From Acinetobacter lwoffii (lineage in GTDB: Bacteria > Pseudomonadota > Gammaproteobacteria > Pseudomonadales > Moraxellaceae): a DNA stretch of 64,000 nucleotides. The stretch is from contig NZ_CP072549.1 of assembly GCF_019343495.1 (NCBI RefSeq), forward strand, positions 1,054,001 through 1,118,000, read 5' to 3'. The notes beneath the pieces are model-generated. The model saw nothing but the letters and a program-made list of their open reading frames with translations. It made no database searches and was not told the DNA's origin. The translations under genes were made by a program, and so were the position numbers. Positions 35,986 to 45,817 of the stretch are shown piece after piece; the first letter of the stretch is position 1; each line of letters opens with the position of its first letter.

Positions 35986-37980
35986 ATGTTTGAGAAGATT
36001 TTAATTGCCAACCGTGGTGAAATTGCCTGCCGTGTGATTCGTACAGCGAAGAAATTAGGAATTGCCACCGTTGCCGTCTATTCCGATGCTGATGCGCAGG
36101 CACAACATGTGAAACTGGCCGATGAAGCGATCTATATTGGTGAATCGCCAGCAGCACAAAGTTATTTGCAAATTGATCGCATTATTCAGGCAGCCAAAAA
36201 CACTGGTGCCCAGGCGATTCACCCCGGTTATGGTTTCCTGTCCGAAAATGACCAGTTTGCCTTGGCCTGTCAGGACAACAATATTGTCTTTATTGGCCCG
36301 CCAGTCGATGCCATTCTGGCAATGGGTCTGAAAGCCACCTCTAAAGCCCTGATGGAAAAAGCCGGTGTGCCTTTAACCCCCGGCTATCATGGTACCAATC
36401 AGGATGCCGACTTCCTGAAACAGCAGGCAGACAATATTGGTTATCCGGTATTGATTAAAGCCAGTGCCGGCGGTGGCGGTAAAGGCATGCGTCTGGTGGA
36501 ACGCAGTGAAGATTTCCTGAGTTCACTGGCATCTTGTAAAAGTGAAGCACGTTCAAGTTTTGGCAATGAAGACGTTCTGATTGAACGCTATGTGATTCAG
36601 CCACGTCATATTGAAGTGCAGGTGTTTGGTGATACCCACGGCAATTATGTACATCTGTTCGAACGTGATTGCTCGGTACAGCGCCGTCACCAGAAAGTGC
36701 TGGAAGAAGCGCCTGCACCGAAAATGCCGGAAGACAAACTTGAGGCGATGCGTCAGGCGGCAATCGATGCTGCGCGTGCAGTGAACTATGTCGGTGCCGG
36801 TACAGTCGAGTTTATCGTGGAGCAAGACGGCACAGCTTACTTCATGGAAATGAACACCCGTCTTCAGGTTGAACATCCGGTGACTGAAATGATTACCGGA
36901 CAGGATCTAGTGGAATGGCAATTGCGCGTGGCTTTTGGTGAACCTTTACCGAAGCAGCAGCATGAATTGCAGATTCATGGACATGCACTCGAAGCCCGTG
37001 TTTATGCCGAAGAACCGGAAAAAGGCTTTATTCCTGCGATTGGTCAGATCAGCTACCTGCATTATCCAGAGCAAAATGACCATGTCCGTGTCGATAGCGG
37101 TATTGTCGAAGGCGACGAGATCAGCACCTATTATGATCCGATGATTGCCAAACTGATTGTCTGGGGCAAAAACCGTGAAGCAGCCCTAACCCAGATGCAC
37201 CATGCACTGGGTCAGTTCCATGTTGATGGTCTGGGTAACAATATTGCTTTTCTAGATCGCCTGGTGCTGTGTGACTCGTTTAAAAATGCACATTTAGATA
37301 CTGGCCTGATTCAGCGTGAAGAGGAATTCCTGCTCAAACCTTCTGCGGATATCAGTGCCGAACTGGTGGTCAGTGCCGCACTGATTGAACTCCTGGCACG
37401 TCAAGCACAGAATCCCGTTCCAAGCAATCCGGTGTGGCAGCAAAAAGCATTCTGGCGCTTGAACCAGCAAAATAGCCATACAGTGCAATTACAACGCAAT
37501 GGCATTAACCTGAAAATTCAGTTCAGCACCCAAGATCAAGGCTTTGTTGCCAGCTATAACGGTCAGCAAATTCAGATTCAGGGTCAACTCGTCGATGCCC
37601 ATACTTTAGCCTTGCAACTGGTGGGTAAACAGCAAAAACTGGCTTTTAGCCAGAGTGAGCAAGGCATTACCCTGTTCCAGAATGGTCAAAGCTATAAGTT
37701 TAATTACCTGAAGTCTGATTTTAATAATCAGGATGAACAAGGCACGGAAAATAACCTGATCGCACCAATGCCAGGTGTCATTACCCAGGTGCTCGTGGCA
37801 GCCAATGACAAAGTCAAAAAAGATGATGTGCTGATGACGCTGGAAGCCATGAAGATCGAATACTCGATTCGCGCACCGCATGACGGCATCATCGCAAGCT
37901 CATATTTCCAGAAGGGTGATCAGGTTAAAGCCGGTGATGAACTGGTCGAGTTCCAGCCGCTGGCGGAGGAAGTGGCATGA
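35986..37980 (+). CDS. liuD: Methylcrotonyl-CoA carboxylase alpha subunit (biotin carboxylase and carrier)
   Basis: The 664-residue subunit holds a biotin carboxylase domain (residues 1-450; MFEKILIANRGEIACRVIRT, ATP-grasp loop KASAGGGGKGMRLV and FMEMNTRLQVEHPVTEM) and a C-terminal biotin carrier domain with the biotinylated Lys in LEAMKIEYS. The motif has Ile after Lys where Met is usual, a known tolerated variant. It carboxylates its biotin with bicarbonate and ATP for transfer by LiuB. Its last four bases overlap the next start (ATGA), indicating coupled translation. Confidence 0.95.
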   Translation: MFEKILIANRGEIACRVIRTAKKLGIATVAVYSDADAQAQHVKLADEAIYIGESPAAQSYLQIDRIIQAAKNTGAQAIHPGYGFLSENDQFALACQDNNIVFIGPPVDAILAMGLKATSKALMEKAGVPLTPGYHGTNQDADFLKQQADNIGYPVLIKASAGGGGKGMRLVERSEDFLSSLASCKSEARSSFGNEDVLIERYVIQPRHIEVQVFGDTHGNYVHLFERDCSVQRRHQKVLEEAPAPKMPEDKLEAMRQAAIDAARAVNYVGAGTVEFIVEQDGTAYFMEMNTRLQVEHPVTEMITGQDLVEWQLRVAFGEPLPKQQHELQIHGHALEARVYAEEPEKGFIPAIGQISYLHYPEQNDHVRVDSGIVEGDEISTYYDPMIAKLIVWGKNREAALTQMHHALGQFHVDGLGNNIAFLDRLVLCDSFKNAHLDTGLIQREEEFLLKPSADISAELVVSAALIELLARQAQNPVPSNPVWQQKAFWRLNQQNSHTVQLQRNGINLKIQFSTQDQGFVASYNGQQIQIQGQLVDAHTLALQLVGKQQKLAFSQSEQGITLFQNGQSYKFNYLKSDFNNQDEQGTENNLIAPMPGVITQVLVAANDKVKKDDVLMTLEAMKIEYSIRAPHDGIIASSYFQKGDQVKAGDELVEFQPLAEEVA

Positions 37981-38879
37981 CGGATTTTGTCAAAATCGTA
38001 GAAGTCGGGCCACGCGATGGCCTGCAAAATGAAAAAACACCTTTGAGATTGGATGACCGGAAAAACCTGATTCTGGACCTGATGAAAACCGGTCTACAGT
38101 CCATCGAAGTCGGCTCCTGCGTTTCAGCCAAATGGGTACCGCAAATGGCAGACAGTGATGTGCTCTTTGCCAGCCTACCCCAAGATCCGAATATTCAGTT
38201 CAGTCTGCTGACCCCAAATCTGAAAGGTTTTGAATCGGCACTGGCTGTGGGTTGCAAAGAAGTCGCGGTATTTACCGCTGCTTCTGAAAGCTTTACCCGC
38301 AAAAACATCAACTGCTCGATTGATGAAAGTTTTGAGAAGTTTGCCGATGTCATGGCAGCCGCCAAAGCCAATGACATTAAGGTGCGCGGCTATGTCTCCT
38401 GCATGGTGGACTGTCCTTATGAAGGTGCCATTGATCCGAAACAGGTGGTTAAAGTCACCCAGCGTTTGCTGGAGATGGGCTGCTACGAAGTGTCATTGGG
38501 TGAAACCATTGGTACAGCAACACCGGATCGGGTGAAAAATGTCTGGGAGGCTTGTCTGGCTGAACTTGATGCTAAAGTTTTGGCAGGCCATTTTCATAAT
38601 ACTTACGGCATGGCGATTGCGAATATCTACCAGTCGCTATCGCAAGGCATTCGCGTATTTGATTCCTCCATTGCCGGCTTAGGTGGCTGCCCTTATGCCC
38701 AAGGTGCATCTGGCAATGTCTCGACCGAAGACCTGTATTACCTGCTCTCGAATATGGGCTTTGAAACCGGTATTCAGCTGGATGCACTGATGCAGGCCAG
38801 CCGTAATATCAGTGAAGTCTTGCAGCGCAATAATCCATCCAATTATGCCAATGCCTATTGGCAAAAAGCCTGTGCTTAA
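37977..38879 (+). CDS. liuE: Hydroxymethylglutaryl-CoA lyase
   Basis: LiuE splits HMG-CoA into acetyl-CoA and acetoacetate, the last step of leucine degradation. The 300-residue TIM-barrel protein starts with the metal-site block VEVGPRDGLQNEK and has LAGHFHNTYGMA with two metal-binding His. The family signature GLGGCPYAQGASGNVSTED contains the catalytic Cys. It overlaps liuD by four bases. Confidence 0.95.
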   Translation: MTDFVKIVEVGPRDGLQNEKTPLRLDDRKNLILDLMKTGLQSIEVGSCVSAKWVPQMADSDVLFASLPQDPNIQFSLLTPNLKGFESALAVGCKEVAVFTAASESFTRKNINCSIDESFEKFADVMAAAKANDIKVRGYVSCMVDCPYEGAIDPKQVVKVTQRLLEMGCYEVSLGETIGTATPDRVKNVWEACLAELDAKVLAGHFHNTYGMAIANIYQSLSQGIRVFDSSIAGLGGCPYAQGASGNVSTEDLYYLLSNMGFETGIQLDALMQASRNISEVLQRNNPSNYANAYWQKACA

Positions 38880-38972
38880 CAATAATCATGCTTGAGCAAA
38901 ATAAACTTAAGCAACCCATAAGGATATAAACAGCAGATTTAAGTCTGCTGTAATAACAATAGAGGTGACAAG

Positions 38973-39677
38973 ATGTCAAACAAGGTTTATGACAGCGCTC
39001 AATCCGCCTTAAAGGATGTGGTGCAAGATGGTCATACTCTGGCTGTCGGTGGTTTCGGCCTATGTGGTATTCCAGAAGCTTTGATCACGGCCCTAAAAGA
39101 AACTGGTGCCAAAAATTTGACCTGTATTTCCAATAATGCCGGTGTAGACGGCTTCGGTCTGGGGCTTTTACTGGAAACAAAACAGATTAAAAAAATGATC
39201 TCCTCTTATGTCGGTGAAAACAAGGAATTCGAACGTCAATATTTAAATGGCGAACTGGAAGTTGAGCTGACCCCACAGGGTACACTGGCAGAAAAATTAC
39301 GTGCTGGCGGTGCCGGGATTCCGGCTTTTTATACGGCGACCGGTGTGGGTACGGTAATCGCCGAAGGTAAGGATGAACGTGAATTTAAAGGCAAGAAATA
39401 TATCCTGGAAGAGTCTTTAACTGCCGATGTTGCGCTAATCAAAGCCTATAAGGCCGATAAAGCTGGCAACCTGATTTTCCGTAAAACCGCCCAGAACTTT
39501 AATCCGGTCTGTGCCATGGCGGGTAAAGTCACCATTGCTGAAGTTGAAGAAATTGTCGAGATTGGTGCGCTGGATCCGGACGAAATCCATCTTCCGGGAA
39601 TTTATGTGAACCGGATAGTCCTGAATACTCAACCGGAAAAACGTATTGAACAGATGACCTTAAAGGCGGAGGCTTGA
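38973..39677 (+). CDS. scoA: 3-Oxoacid CoA-transferase subunit A
   Basis: The 234-residue alpha subunit of a succinyl-CoA:3-ketoacid CoA-transferase has the family start with [20 protein letters not shown] residues ([15 protein letters not shown]) and the [16 protein letters not shown] block. With subunit B it moves CoA from succinyl-CoA to acetoacetate, so the acetoacetate made by LiuE can be thiolysed to acetyl-CoA. A GAGGTGACAAG sequence before the ATG resembles that of liuC. It lies 93 bases after liuE without a terminator in between. Confidence 0.93.
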   Translation: MSNKVYDSAQSALKDVVQDGHTLAVGGFGLCGIPEALITALKETGAKNLTCISNNAGVDGFGLGLLLETKQIKKMISSYVGENKEFERQYLNGELEVELTPQGTLAEKLRAGGAGIPAFYTATGVGTVIAEGKDEREFKGKKYILEESLTADVALIKAYKADKAGNLIFRKTAQNFNPVCAMAGKVTIAEVEEIVEIGALDPDEIHLPGIYVNRIVLNTQPEKRIEQMTLKAEA

Positions 39678-39679
39678 TC

Positions 39680-40318
39680 ATGGCTTGGACACGTAATGAA
39701 ATGGCGCAGCGCGCGGCACAAGAGCTTGAAGATGGTTTCTATGTCAATTTAGGGATTGGCCTGCCGACGCTAGTCGCGAACTATATTCCGGAAAATATCA
39801 ATGTCTGGCTGCAGTCGGAAAATGGTTTGCTGGGGATTGGCGAATTTCCAACTGCAGAAACTGTCGATGCCGACCTGATCAATGCCGGTAAACAGACGGT
39901 CACTGCACGAAAAGGTGCTTCATTTTTCTCAAGTGCCGACTCCTTTGCCATGATCCGTGGTGGTCATGTCAATATTGCCATTCTGGGTGCTATGGAAGTT
40001 TCAGAAACTGGTGATCTGGCCAACTGGATGATTCCAGGCAAAAAGGTCAAAGGCATGGGCGGTGCCATGGATCTGGTCGCGGGTGTACAAAAGGTCGTGG
40101 TCTTGATGGAACACTGCGCCAAAGATGGTACACCTAAGATAGTTCCAGAATGTAGTCTGCCGCTGACCGGCCAGGCTGTGGTGAATCGGATTATTACCGA
40201 TCTCGGAGTACTGGATGTCACTCCTGATGGAATTCGACTGGTCGAACTGGCACCAGAGGTCAGTTTTGAAGAGATTCAAAAAGTCACGGGGGTAGCGCTA
40301 CTACGTAACGCTGCCTGA
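39680..40318 (+). CDS. scoB: 3-Oxoacid CoA-transferase subunit B
   Basis: The 212-residue beta subunit begins [20 protein letters not shown]. It carries [11 protein letters not shown] with the catalytic Glu47 that forms the CoA thioester intermediate, and [20 protein letters not shown]. The open frame could begin at a TTG six bases earlier, but the ATG at 39680 has GGAGG at seven bases and lies two bases after the scoA stop, so the subunits are probably made in equal amounts. Confidence 0.94.
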   Translation: MAWTRNEMAQRAAQELEDGFYVNLGIGLPTLVANYIPENINVWLQSENGLLGIGEFPTAETVDADLINAGKQTVTARKGASFFSSADSFAMIRGGHVNIAILGAMEVSETGDLANWMIPGKKVKGMGGAMDLVAGVQKVVVLMEHCAKDGTPKIVPECSLPLTGQAVVNRIITDLGVLDVTPDGIRLVELAPEVSFEEIQKVTGVALLRNAA

Positions 40319-40325
40319 TCCAGCC

Positions 40326-40361
40326 AGCCCTTAAGAATGAAGCATCTTAAGGGCTTTTTTA
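40326..40361 (+). terminator. Intrinsic terminator after scoB
   Basis: The arms agcccttaaga and tcttaagggct with a following T6 lie eight bases after the stop. It separates the catabolic operon from the transporter gene, although some read-through is possible. Confidence 0.88.
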
Positions 40362-40414
40362 TATATAGCTGTTTCATTTCAAAATAATAATCGCAGAATA
40401 AATGGATTTTAATC

Positions 40415-41827
40415 ATGCAAACTCAACAAAATATTTTGCAGCACTTCGCCTTGCGCGTCAGCGACTGGTCTGAAAAATGGTTTCCAGATTCTTATATTTT
40501 TGCCCTGCTTGGCGTCATCATTGTGGCGATTGCCGCCATCGGAATTGGTGCACCCGCACAGGATGTCGCGATTTCCTTTGGAGACGGCTTCTGGAGCCTG
40601 ATTCCCTTTACCTTGCAGATGTGCATGCTGATCGTGGTCGGTTATGTGGTTTCCGTATCTAAGCCTGTCCAGCTTCTGATCCAGAAAATGGCGCGCCTGC
40701 CACATTCCGGTCGTGGTGCGATTGTCCTGGTCGCCACGGTCAGCCTGTTAATTTCTCTGATTAATTGGGCCATGAGTACTGTACTGACTGCACTCCTAGT
40801 GATTGCACTGGCACAGCGTAAAGAGCTTAACATGGATTACCGCGCTGCTGCGGCTGCCGCGATTATCGGGATGGGTGCGACCTGGGCACTGGGCATCAGT
40901 TCTTCAGCTGCACAGTTACAGGCCAATAAAAGCAGTCTGCCTGAACCGATTTATAATCTGACGGGCGTGATTCCATTTACCGAAACCATTTTCCTGCCGC
41001 AATCCATGATCATGACGGCGGTACTGATTGTAGCTTCAATTGCGATTGCTTACTGGTCAGCACCTAAAGGGTCTGACATTAAAACCATTGAGCACTTCCC
41101 GATTCAGATTGAAGAAGAAAAACCGGAAGTATCTGCCGAAAAAAGACCGGGGGATTGGCTGGAAAATTCACCCATTTTAAGCATTCTGATTGTGATTCTG
41201 GGCGCAGTCTGGATGTTTAACGAATTTTCCAAAAGCAATCCGATTCTGGCCATTTCCAGCTTAAATACCTATAACTTTATCTTCCTGATTTTGGGCGTGG
41301 CCTTACACGGTACACCGCGAAATTTCCTGAATGCGGTATCCAAAGCCGTACCCGCCATTTCTGGGGTACTGATCCAGTTTCCGCTGTATGGCAGTATTGC
41401 CTTTATGATGACCAATGCGCTAAACCCGGCCGATCTGTCATTGTCACATTACATTGCCGAGTTCTTTGTTTCCATTGCCTCGCAGGAAACCTTTGCCATC
41501 GTGATGGGCTTATACTCGGCGATTCTGGGTTTCTTTATTCCTTCTGGCGGAGGGAAATGGATTATCGAAGCGCCCTATGTGATGCAGGCTGCGCATGACC
41601 TGAAAGTGCATCTGGGCTGGTCGGTACAGATTTATAATGCGGCAGAAGCCTTGCCGAATCTGATTAATCCATTCTTTATGCTTCCGATGTTGGGTATCCT
41701 GAAATTAAAAGCCAAAGATGTGATTGGATTTACGGTGACCCAGTTGATTTTCCATCTGCCTTTGGTACTGTTCCTGCTATGGTTCCTTGGTCGGACATTG
41801 ACTTATAGCCCGCCGGTATTTTCTTAA
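40415..41827 (+). CDS. atoE: Short-chain fatty acid transporter (AtoE family)
   Basis: The 470-residue membrane protein fits the AtoE/short-chain fatty acid uptake family: about 12 membrane helices, with FPDSYIFALLGVIIVAIAA near the N-terminus, INWAMSTVLTALLVIALAQR and ILGFFIPSGGGKWIIEAPY as conserved segments. E. coli AtoE imports acetoacetate and short-chain acids. Position after the CoA-transferase suggests uptake of acetoacetate, isovalerate or similar acids to feed the pathway. It has its own leader after a terminator, so it may be separately expressed. Confidence 0.88.
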   Translation: MQTQQNILQHFALRVSDWSEKWFPDSYIFALLGVIIVAIAAIGIGAPAQDVAISFGDGFWSLIPFTLQMCMLIVVGYVVSVSKPVQLLIQKMARLPHSGRGAIVLVATVSLLISLINWAMSTVLTALLVIALAQRKELNMDYRAAAAAAIIGMGATWALGISSSAAQLQANKSSLPEPIYNLTGVIPFTETIFLPQSMIMTAVLIVASIAIAYWSAPKGSDIKTIEHFPIQIEEEKPEVSAEKRPGDWLENSPILSILIVILGAVWMFNEFSKSNPILAISSLNTYNFIFLILGVALHGTPRNFLNAVSKAVPAISGVLIQFPLYGSIAFMMTNALNPADLSLSHYIAEFFVSIASQETFAIVMGLYSAILGFFIPSGGGKWIIEAPYVMQAAHDLKVHLGWSVQIYNAAEALPNLINPFFMLPMLGILKLKAKDVIGFTVTQLIFHLPLVLFLLWFLGRTLTYSPPVFS

Positions 41828-41838
41828 TTTAAGATAAC

Positions 41839-41866
41839 AAAAAAGGACGAAAATTCGTCCTTTTTT
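41839..41866. terminator. Bidirectional terminator between atoE and the OmpA-like gene
   Basis: The arms aaaaaggacga and tcgtccttttt flank an AAAT loop, with A and T runs on both sides. Convergent genes end on either side. Confidence 0.88.
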
Positions 41867-41881
41867 ATTTAGGCCGCTCTC

Positions 41882-43360
41882 TTAATTTCCTGTCTTCTCA
41901 ACTACACCTTCATCATCTACTTCACGTACAATTCCCGTTTCGGTATTCACGACCTCAAAGGTCACGCGACGATTCTGAAACTGTCCGGCAGGTGTCGCAT
42001 TGGGTTCAACCGGCTGATCCTCTCCCATTCCAACCGCCTGTAATTGTGCAGGATTGACCCCTTTTCCAACGAGATAACTGGTAATCGCCTGAGCGCGCTG
42101 TACGGACAGCACCTTATTTTCTGCTTCGCTGCCCTGAGCATCAGCATGTCCTTTAACTTTCAGGATAACTTGTGGTGCACGTTGTAATAATGCAGCAGCT
42201 TGATCCAGCACCAATTTATTGACTTCCGGAACTTCAGTCGATGCCGTATCAAAATTAATGATCTGTAAATTCAGTGCAGTCGCCACATCCAGTGCTTTAA
42301 CATTATCGGTCTTGATACTGGCCAAAGCTTGTTCTGCTTCGCTATTGGCAGTATTAATCACGTCACTTCTATTGAGCGGCTGTTGGGTAACCACAGTGAC
42401 ATTCTTGGCCAGACTACGAATTTGTGCTGCCAGACGCTCGGCTTCTGCATTCGTTGCTGCACGCACTGAAACCTGATTGCCAATCCAGTCGAGTGACACA
42501 TTTGGCATTCCCTGCATTGTTCTCAACACAGTCGGAATAGTATCCTGATCAATAAATTCTGAATGATAAACCTCACTGCTCAGCGCCCCACAACCAATAT
42601 TATAATTAAAGATCTGTTTGATCTCGTTTTGCAAAATTTCCATATACTGCGGATTATTCAGCTGTAATTGACAACTGACAATTTCGCCATTACTGCCTGT
42701 ACTTAATCGCAAGGATGCAGGCTGAGCTGCAGCAACTTCACTGGTCGCTTGGGTATTTGAATCTTCAACATCATCCTGCATGCAGCTACGAACCAAAAAC
42801 AGGATCAAACCCGCCAGGATCAGAAAAATAATAAACGGCCATAAAAAGCCGGTTTTTCTTTCTTCCTGAACAATGATGGTCTGCTCCGCCAATACAGGTT
42901 CCTGATTTAAATTCTGCCCTGCCAAGGGTGAAACTCCAAGCGCTGCCAGAATAGGGCCAGCCCAAAGGGGTAATGCGCGCTGAATCGAATCGGCGTGGGT
43001 TTCCAGCAAATGGCTAATCGCTTCCGGACTCGAAGCACCTGCTTCAGTCTGTAAAAAATTCATGGTCGGTACAATTGACCGGTTCAAGGTATGCTCTATT
43101 TCATCTTGCGGCGCGCTCTGATTAAGTTGATCCAGAAACTGCTGCTTAAGTGCCGGGTTTGCATTGAATAATTCATGGATTTTTGGATTGAGTTGCTGAC
43201 CAAGATTCTCAATCCAGGCGGGACGTGAACGCAATATACTTAAAAATATGGGATAGAATTGAGCCAAGGCTTGATCTTTGGCAAATAAATGCTCGGTTTC
43301 ACCTTGAAGCACAATCGCCGTAACATCGCTTTTTAAGCGTTCTATAAAGTCTATATTCAT
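41882..43360 (-). CDS. OmpA-domain protein with N-terminal cytoplasmic region
   Basis: The 492-residue protein has a helical N-terminal region (about 1-170) without signal peptide, then a single membrane helix (FLWPFIIFLILAGLILFLV, about 172-195). A BON-like segment lies about 280-325, and a C-terminal OmpA-type peptidoglycan-binding domain (about 365-470) carries KGHADAQGSEAEN and SVQRAQAITSYL, which supply the Asp and Arg that hold diaminopimelate. The topology implies an inner-membrane anchor reaching peptidoglycan, unlike the outer-membrane OmpA. The start at ATG 43360 follows GGTGA. It stands alone, convergent with atoE. The role is probably envelope linkage, but unknown. Confidence 0.8.
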   Translation of the reverse strand: MNIDFIERLKSDVTAIVLQGETEHLFAKDQALAQFYPIFLSILRSRPAWIENLGQQLNPKIHELFNANPALKQQFLDQLNQSAPQDEIEHTLNRSIVPTMNFLQTEAGASSPEAISHLLETHADSIQRALPLWAGPILAALGVSPLAGQNLNQEPVLAEQTIIVQEERKTGFLWPFIIFLILAGLILFLVRSCMQDDVEDSNTQATSEVAAAQPASLRLSTGSNGEIVSCQLQLNNPQYMEILQNEIKQIFNYNIGCGALSSEVYHSEFIDQDTIPTVLRTMQGMPNVSLDWIGNQVSVRAATNAEAERLAAQIRSLAKNVTVVTQQPLNRSDVINTANSEAEQALASIKTDNVKALDVATALNLQIINFDTASTEVPEVNKLVLDQAAALLQRAPQVILKVKGHADAQGSEAENKVLSVQRAQAITSYLVGKGVNPAQLQAVGMGEDQPVEPNATPAGQFQNRRVTFEVVNTETGIVREVDDEGVVEKTGN

Positions 43361-43468
43361 AATCGTCACCATTCTTTTGATTTTTCTAATGTTTAATATT
43401 TAATCAGTGTAACGATCCCCATTTTTTTAAAATGTAAATAATTGTATGAATATCATAAAGTTTCACTG

Positions 43469-43500
43469 TTTTTGTTGAGTACTCATTTTACCAACAAAAA
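43469..43500. repeat. Inverted repeat upstream of the OmpA-domain gene
   Basis: The arms tttttgttg (43469-43477) and caacaaaaa (43492-43500) enclose a 14-base loop with gagtactc. It lies about 110 bases before the OmpA-domain start; it might be an operator or chance in AT-rich DNA. Confidence 0.3.
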
Positions 43501-43514
43501 ATTTAAAAAATAAA

Positions 43515-43538
43515 AAAAGCCAGCCGAAGCTGACTTTT
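43515..43538 (-). terminator. Intrinsic terminator of the pyrC' gene
   Basis: On the minus strand agtcagc-ttcg-gctggct forms a hairpin with a UUCG loop, followed by a T7 tract, 17 bases after the stop. Confidence 0.85.
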
Positions 43539-43554
43539 ATTAAATTGGTATCAC

Positions 43555-44790
43555 TTAAGCAGCAAAAGTTTGAACCACTTTACCTAATACTTTTTGATTA
43601 ATTAGCGGGGTATTTTTACCTTGTGACACGATGCTTTCTTTATTCAGGGTCCATTCCAGTTCCGGATCTAGCAGCACCCAGCCTGATTCATTTATCCATC
43701 GATCTGCCATTTGTGCAACACGAGCCGGAGCTAAGGTTACTTTTTCCACCCATTCCAGTGGGGTCAACAAACCCTCACGAATCAGTTGCAGACCAAAAGG
43801 CACATAGGTATCAAAAGCAGTGAATCCTGGCTGCGTTTCAGCAAACGGCGCCATTTTCGCAGAGCTGCTCAGCGGTTCATGATGAGTACAAATCGCATCA
43901 ATCACACCTGATTTTACACCCTGACGCAGTAATTCTTTGTCCTGTTCAGAACGGAGTGGCGGACGTACATGTGCAAGAGAGTTAAATCCATCAATCAAAT
44001 GATCGGTCAGATGTAACTGATGCATGGCCACATCACAGGTCACTGGTAAGCCTTTTTCCTTGGCAATACGGATCAATTCCACCGAAGCACCACAAGACAA
44101 CAGACCAAAGTGTGCTCGTACTTTGGTTGATTCAATCATCAACAGATATTTGGCAATCGCCACGGTTTCAGCCAGTGCCGGAATCATCGGCAAGCCCTGA
44201 CGTGATGCAATAAACCCTTCATGCACACAGCCGTCTTTGGCAATTTGTGGTTCTTCTGCATAGAACACCACCGTCAGGTCTAAACCTGCAGCATATTCAA
44301 GGGTACGCAGTACCACATCATCATTGGCAAACGGCGCACTGGCATTGGAAACCGCAGTACAACCGCCCTTTTTCAAGCCCGCCATATTTGCCGGTTGTTG
44401 ACCATTTAAGCCTTGGGTTTGCGCACCAATCACCTGTAGATAGATACCACCATCCAGCATGGCTTTTTCGACCAGACCGTGAATCAGCGCACCATTATCT
44501 TGTACGATTGGCTTTGAATCGGGTGGCGTAAATACGTGCAAAATGCCATTTTCACGTGCCGCTTTTCCTTCAGACTTAAGCGTACCGTGTTGCTGTTGAC
44601 CCGGTTCACGTAAACGCGCACACAAATCGACCATGGTTGGCATTAACCATTTGCCTTGACCATCAATCGTTTCAGAGACGTCTGCTGTTTCTGCAACGAA
44701 TTTTCCATTTTCCAGATACACGGTCTGGATAGAATTAGTGTTTTGGATTGGATCAAGAACACGGACATTTTCAATTTTTACAATAGTCAT
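43555..44790 (-). CDS. pyrC': Non-catalytic dihydroorotase-like protein (PyrC')
   Basis: The 411-residue protein has the amidohydrolase fold of class I dihydroorotases but lacks the residues needed for catalysis. The metal-binding HxH of DLHVHLREPG reads DLCARLREPG (Cys57 and Arg59 in place of His). The catalytic Asp block IATDHAP reads ICTHHEP (His303). In Pseudomonas such an inactive PyrC' is encoded next to PyrB and forms the dodecameric aspartate transcarbamoylase with it. The same gene pair here (11 bases apart) argues for that scaffold role. A genuine dihydroorotase must be encoded elsewhere in this genome. It is often misannotated as dihydroorotase. Confidence 0.9.
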   Translation of the reverse strand: MTIVKIENVRVLDPIQNTNSIQTVYLENGKFVAETADVSETIDGQGKWLMPTMVDLCARLREPGQQQHGTLKSEGKAARENGILHVFTPPDSKPIVQDNGALIHGLVEKAMLDGGIYLQVIGAQTQGLNGQQPANMAGLKKGGCTAVSNASAPFANDDVVLRTLEYAAGLDLTVVFYAEEPQIAKDGCVHEGFIASRQGLPMIPALAETVAIAKYLLMIESTKVRAHFGLLSCGASVELIRIAKEKGLPVTCDVAMHQLHLTDHLIDGFNSLAHVRPPLRSEQDKELLRQGVKSGVIDAICTHHEPLSSSAKMAPFAETQPGFTAFDTYVPFGLQLIREGLLTPLEWVEKVTLAPARVAQMADRWINESGWVLLDPELEWTLNKESIVSQGKNTPLINQKVLGKVVQTFAA

Positions 44791-44800
44791 GACTTATTCC

Positions 44801-45817
44801 TTAACCCGCAATCGCTTCAATCAAACCTTGTTCTTGTAACTGGCCTTGCATCGATAAAGCCAACACCGCCATACGCACGGCAATACCATTGGTCACCTGC
44901 TTCAAAATCACAGATTGCGGACCATCCGCAATACTTGAGTCGATTTCAACGCCGCGGTTCATTGGTCCCGGATGCATCACGATACAATCCGGTTTGGCCA
45001 TGGCAAGACGTTCTTTATTCAAGCCATACATTTTGTAGAACTCAGCTTGCGAGGCCAGTGCCGGAGAATCAATCCGCTCGTTTTGAATACGTAAGGTAAT
45101 GATCACGTCGCAGTCTTTGATGCCGTCTTCCATATTGTTAAATAGACGAACACCATCGCCATATTCTTCAAAGCCTAATGGCAGCAAGGTATTCGGTGCA
45201 ATCACCCGGATATCCTGACAGCCTAAAGTTTGCAAGGCGGCTACATCTGAACGCGCGACACGTGAATGCTTGATATCGCCAATAATGGCAATCGACATTT
45301 CTTCGAATTTTTTATTGGTTTCGCGGCGAATGGTCAGCATGTCCAGCATCGCTTGAGTCGGATGCGCATGACGGCCATCACCGGCATTAATAATTGCCAC
45401 CGTTGGGCAGACATCTTTGGCAATAAAATGCGCTGCCCCTGAAGATGAATGACGTACCACAAAAATATCGGCCGCCATGGCTTCCAGATTCCATAACGTG
45501 TCACGCAGGGTTTCACCTTTAGAAGTACTCGAACGGGCAATATCAATATTGAGAACGTTGGCAGAAAGGCGCTTGGCAGCGGCTTCAAAGGTGGTGCGGG
45601 TACGGGTAGAATTTTCGAAGAACAGGTTCATCACCGTTTTACCTTCGAGCAAATTATTGGTGATCAGCTGATTTTGGTCATTAAAAAAGGACTGCGCAGT
45701 GTCCAATATTTTTGTCAGGGTTTCTTTAGAAAGACCTTCGATGGTCAAGAAGTGTTTTAGATTACCTTCTTTATTGAGTTGAATCTGGCTCGGTGTATGC
45801 AATGCCGCCAAGTGCAT
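44801..45817 (-). CDS. pyrB: Aspartate carbamoyltransferase catalytic subunit
   Basis: PyrB joins carbamoyl phosphate and aspartate, the first committed step of pyrimidine synthesis. The 338-residue protein has the carbamoyl-phosphate motif [11 protein letters not shown] and [15 protein letters not shown], and the aspartate-loop segment [11 protein letters not shown]. It is longer at the N-terminus than E. coli PyrB, as are Pseudomonas enzymes that work with PyrC' rather than PyrI; no pyrI is present. AAGGAATCTCTC precedes the ATG. I saw no attenuator in the upstream 220 bases. Confidence 0.96.
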   Translation of the reverse strand: MHLAALHTPSQIQLNKEGNLKHFLTIEGLSKETLTKILDTAQSFFNDQNQLITNNLLEGKTVMNLFFENSTRTRTTFEAAAKRLSANVLNIDIARSSTSKGETLRDTLWNLEAMAADIFVVRHSSSGAAHFIAKDVCPTVAIINAGDGRHAHPTQAMLDMLTIRRETNKKFEEMSIAIIGDIKHSRVARSDVAALQTLGCQDIRVIAPNTLLPLGFEEYGDGVRLFNNMEDGIKDCDVIITLRIQNERIDSPALASQAEFYKMYGLNKERLAMAKPDCIVMHPGPMNRGVEIDSSIADGPQSVILKQVTNGIAVRMAVLALSMQGQLQEQGLIEAIAG

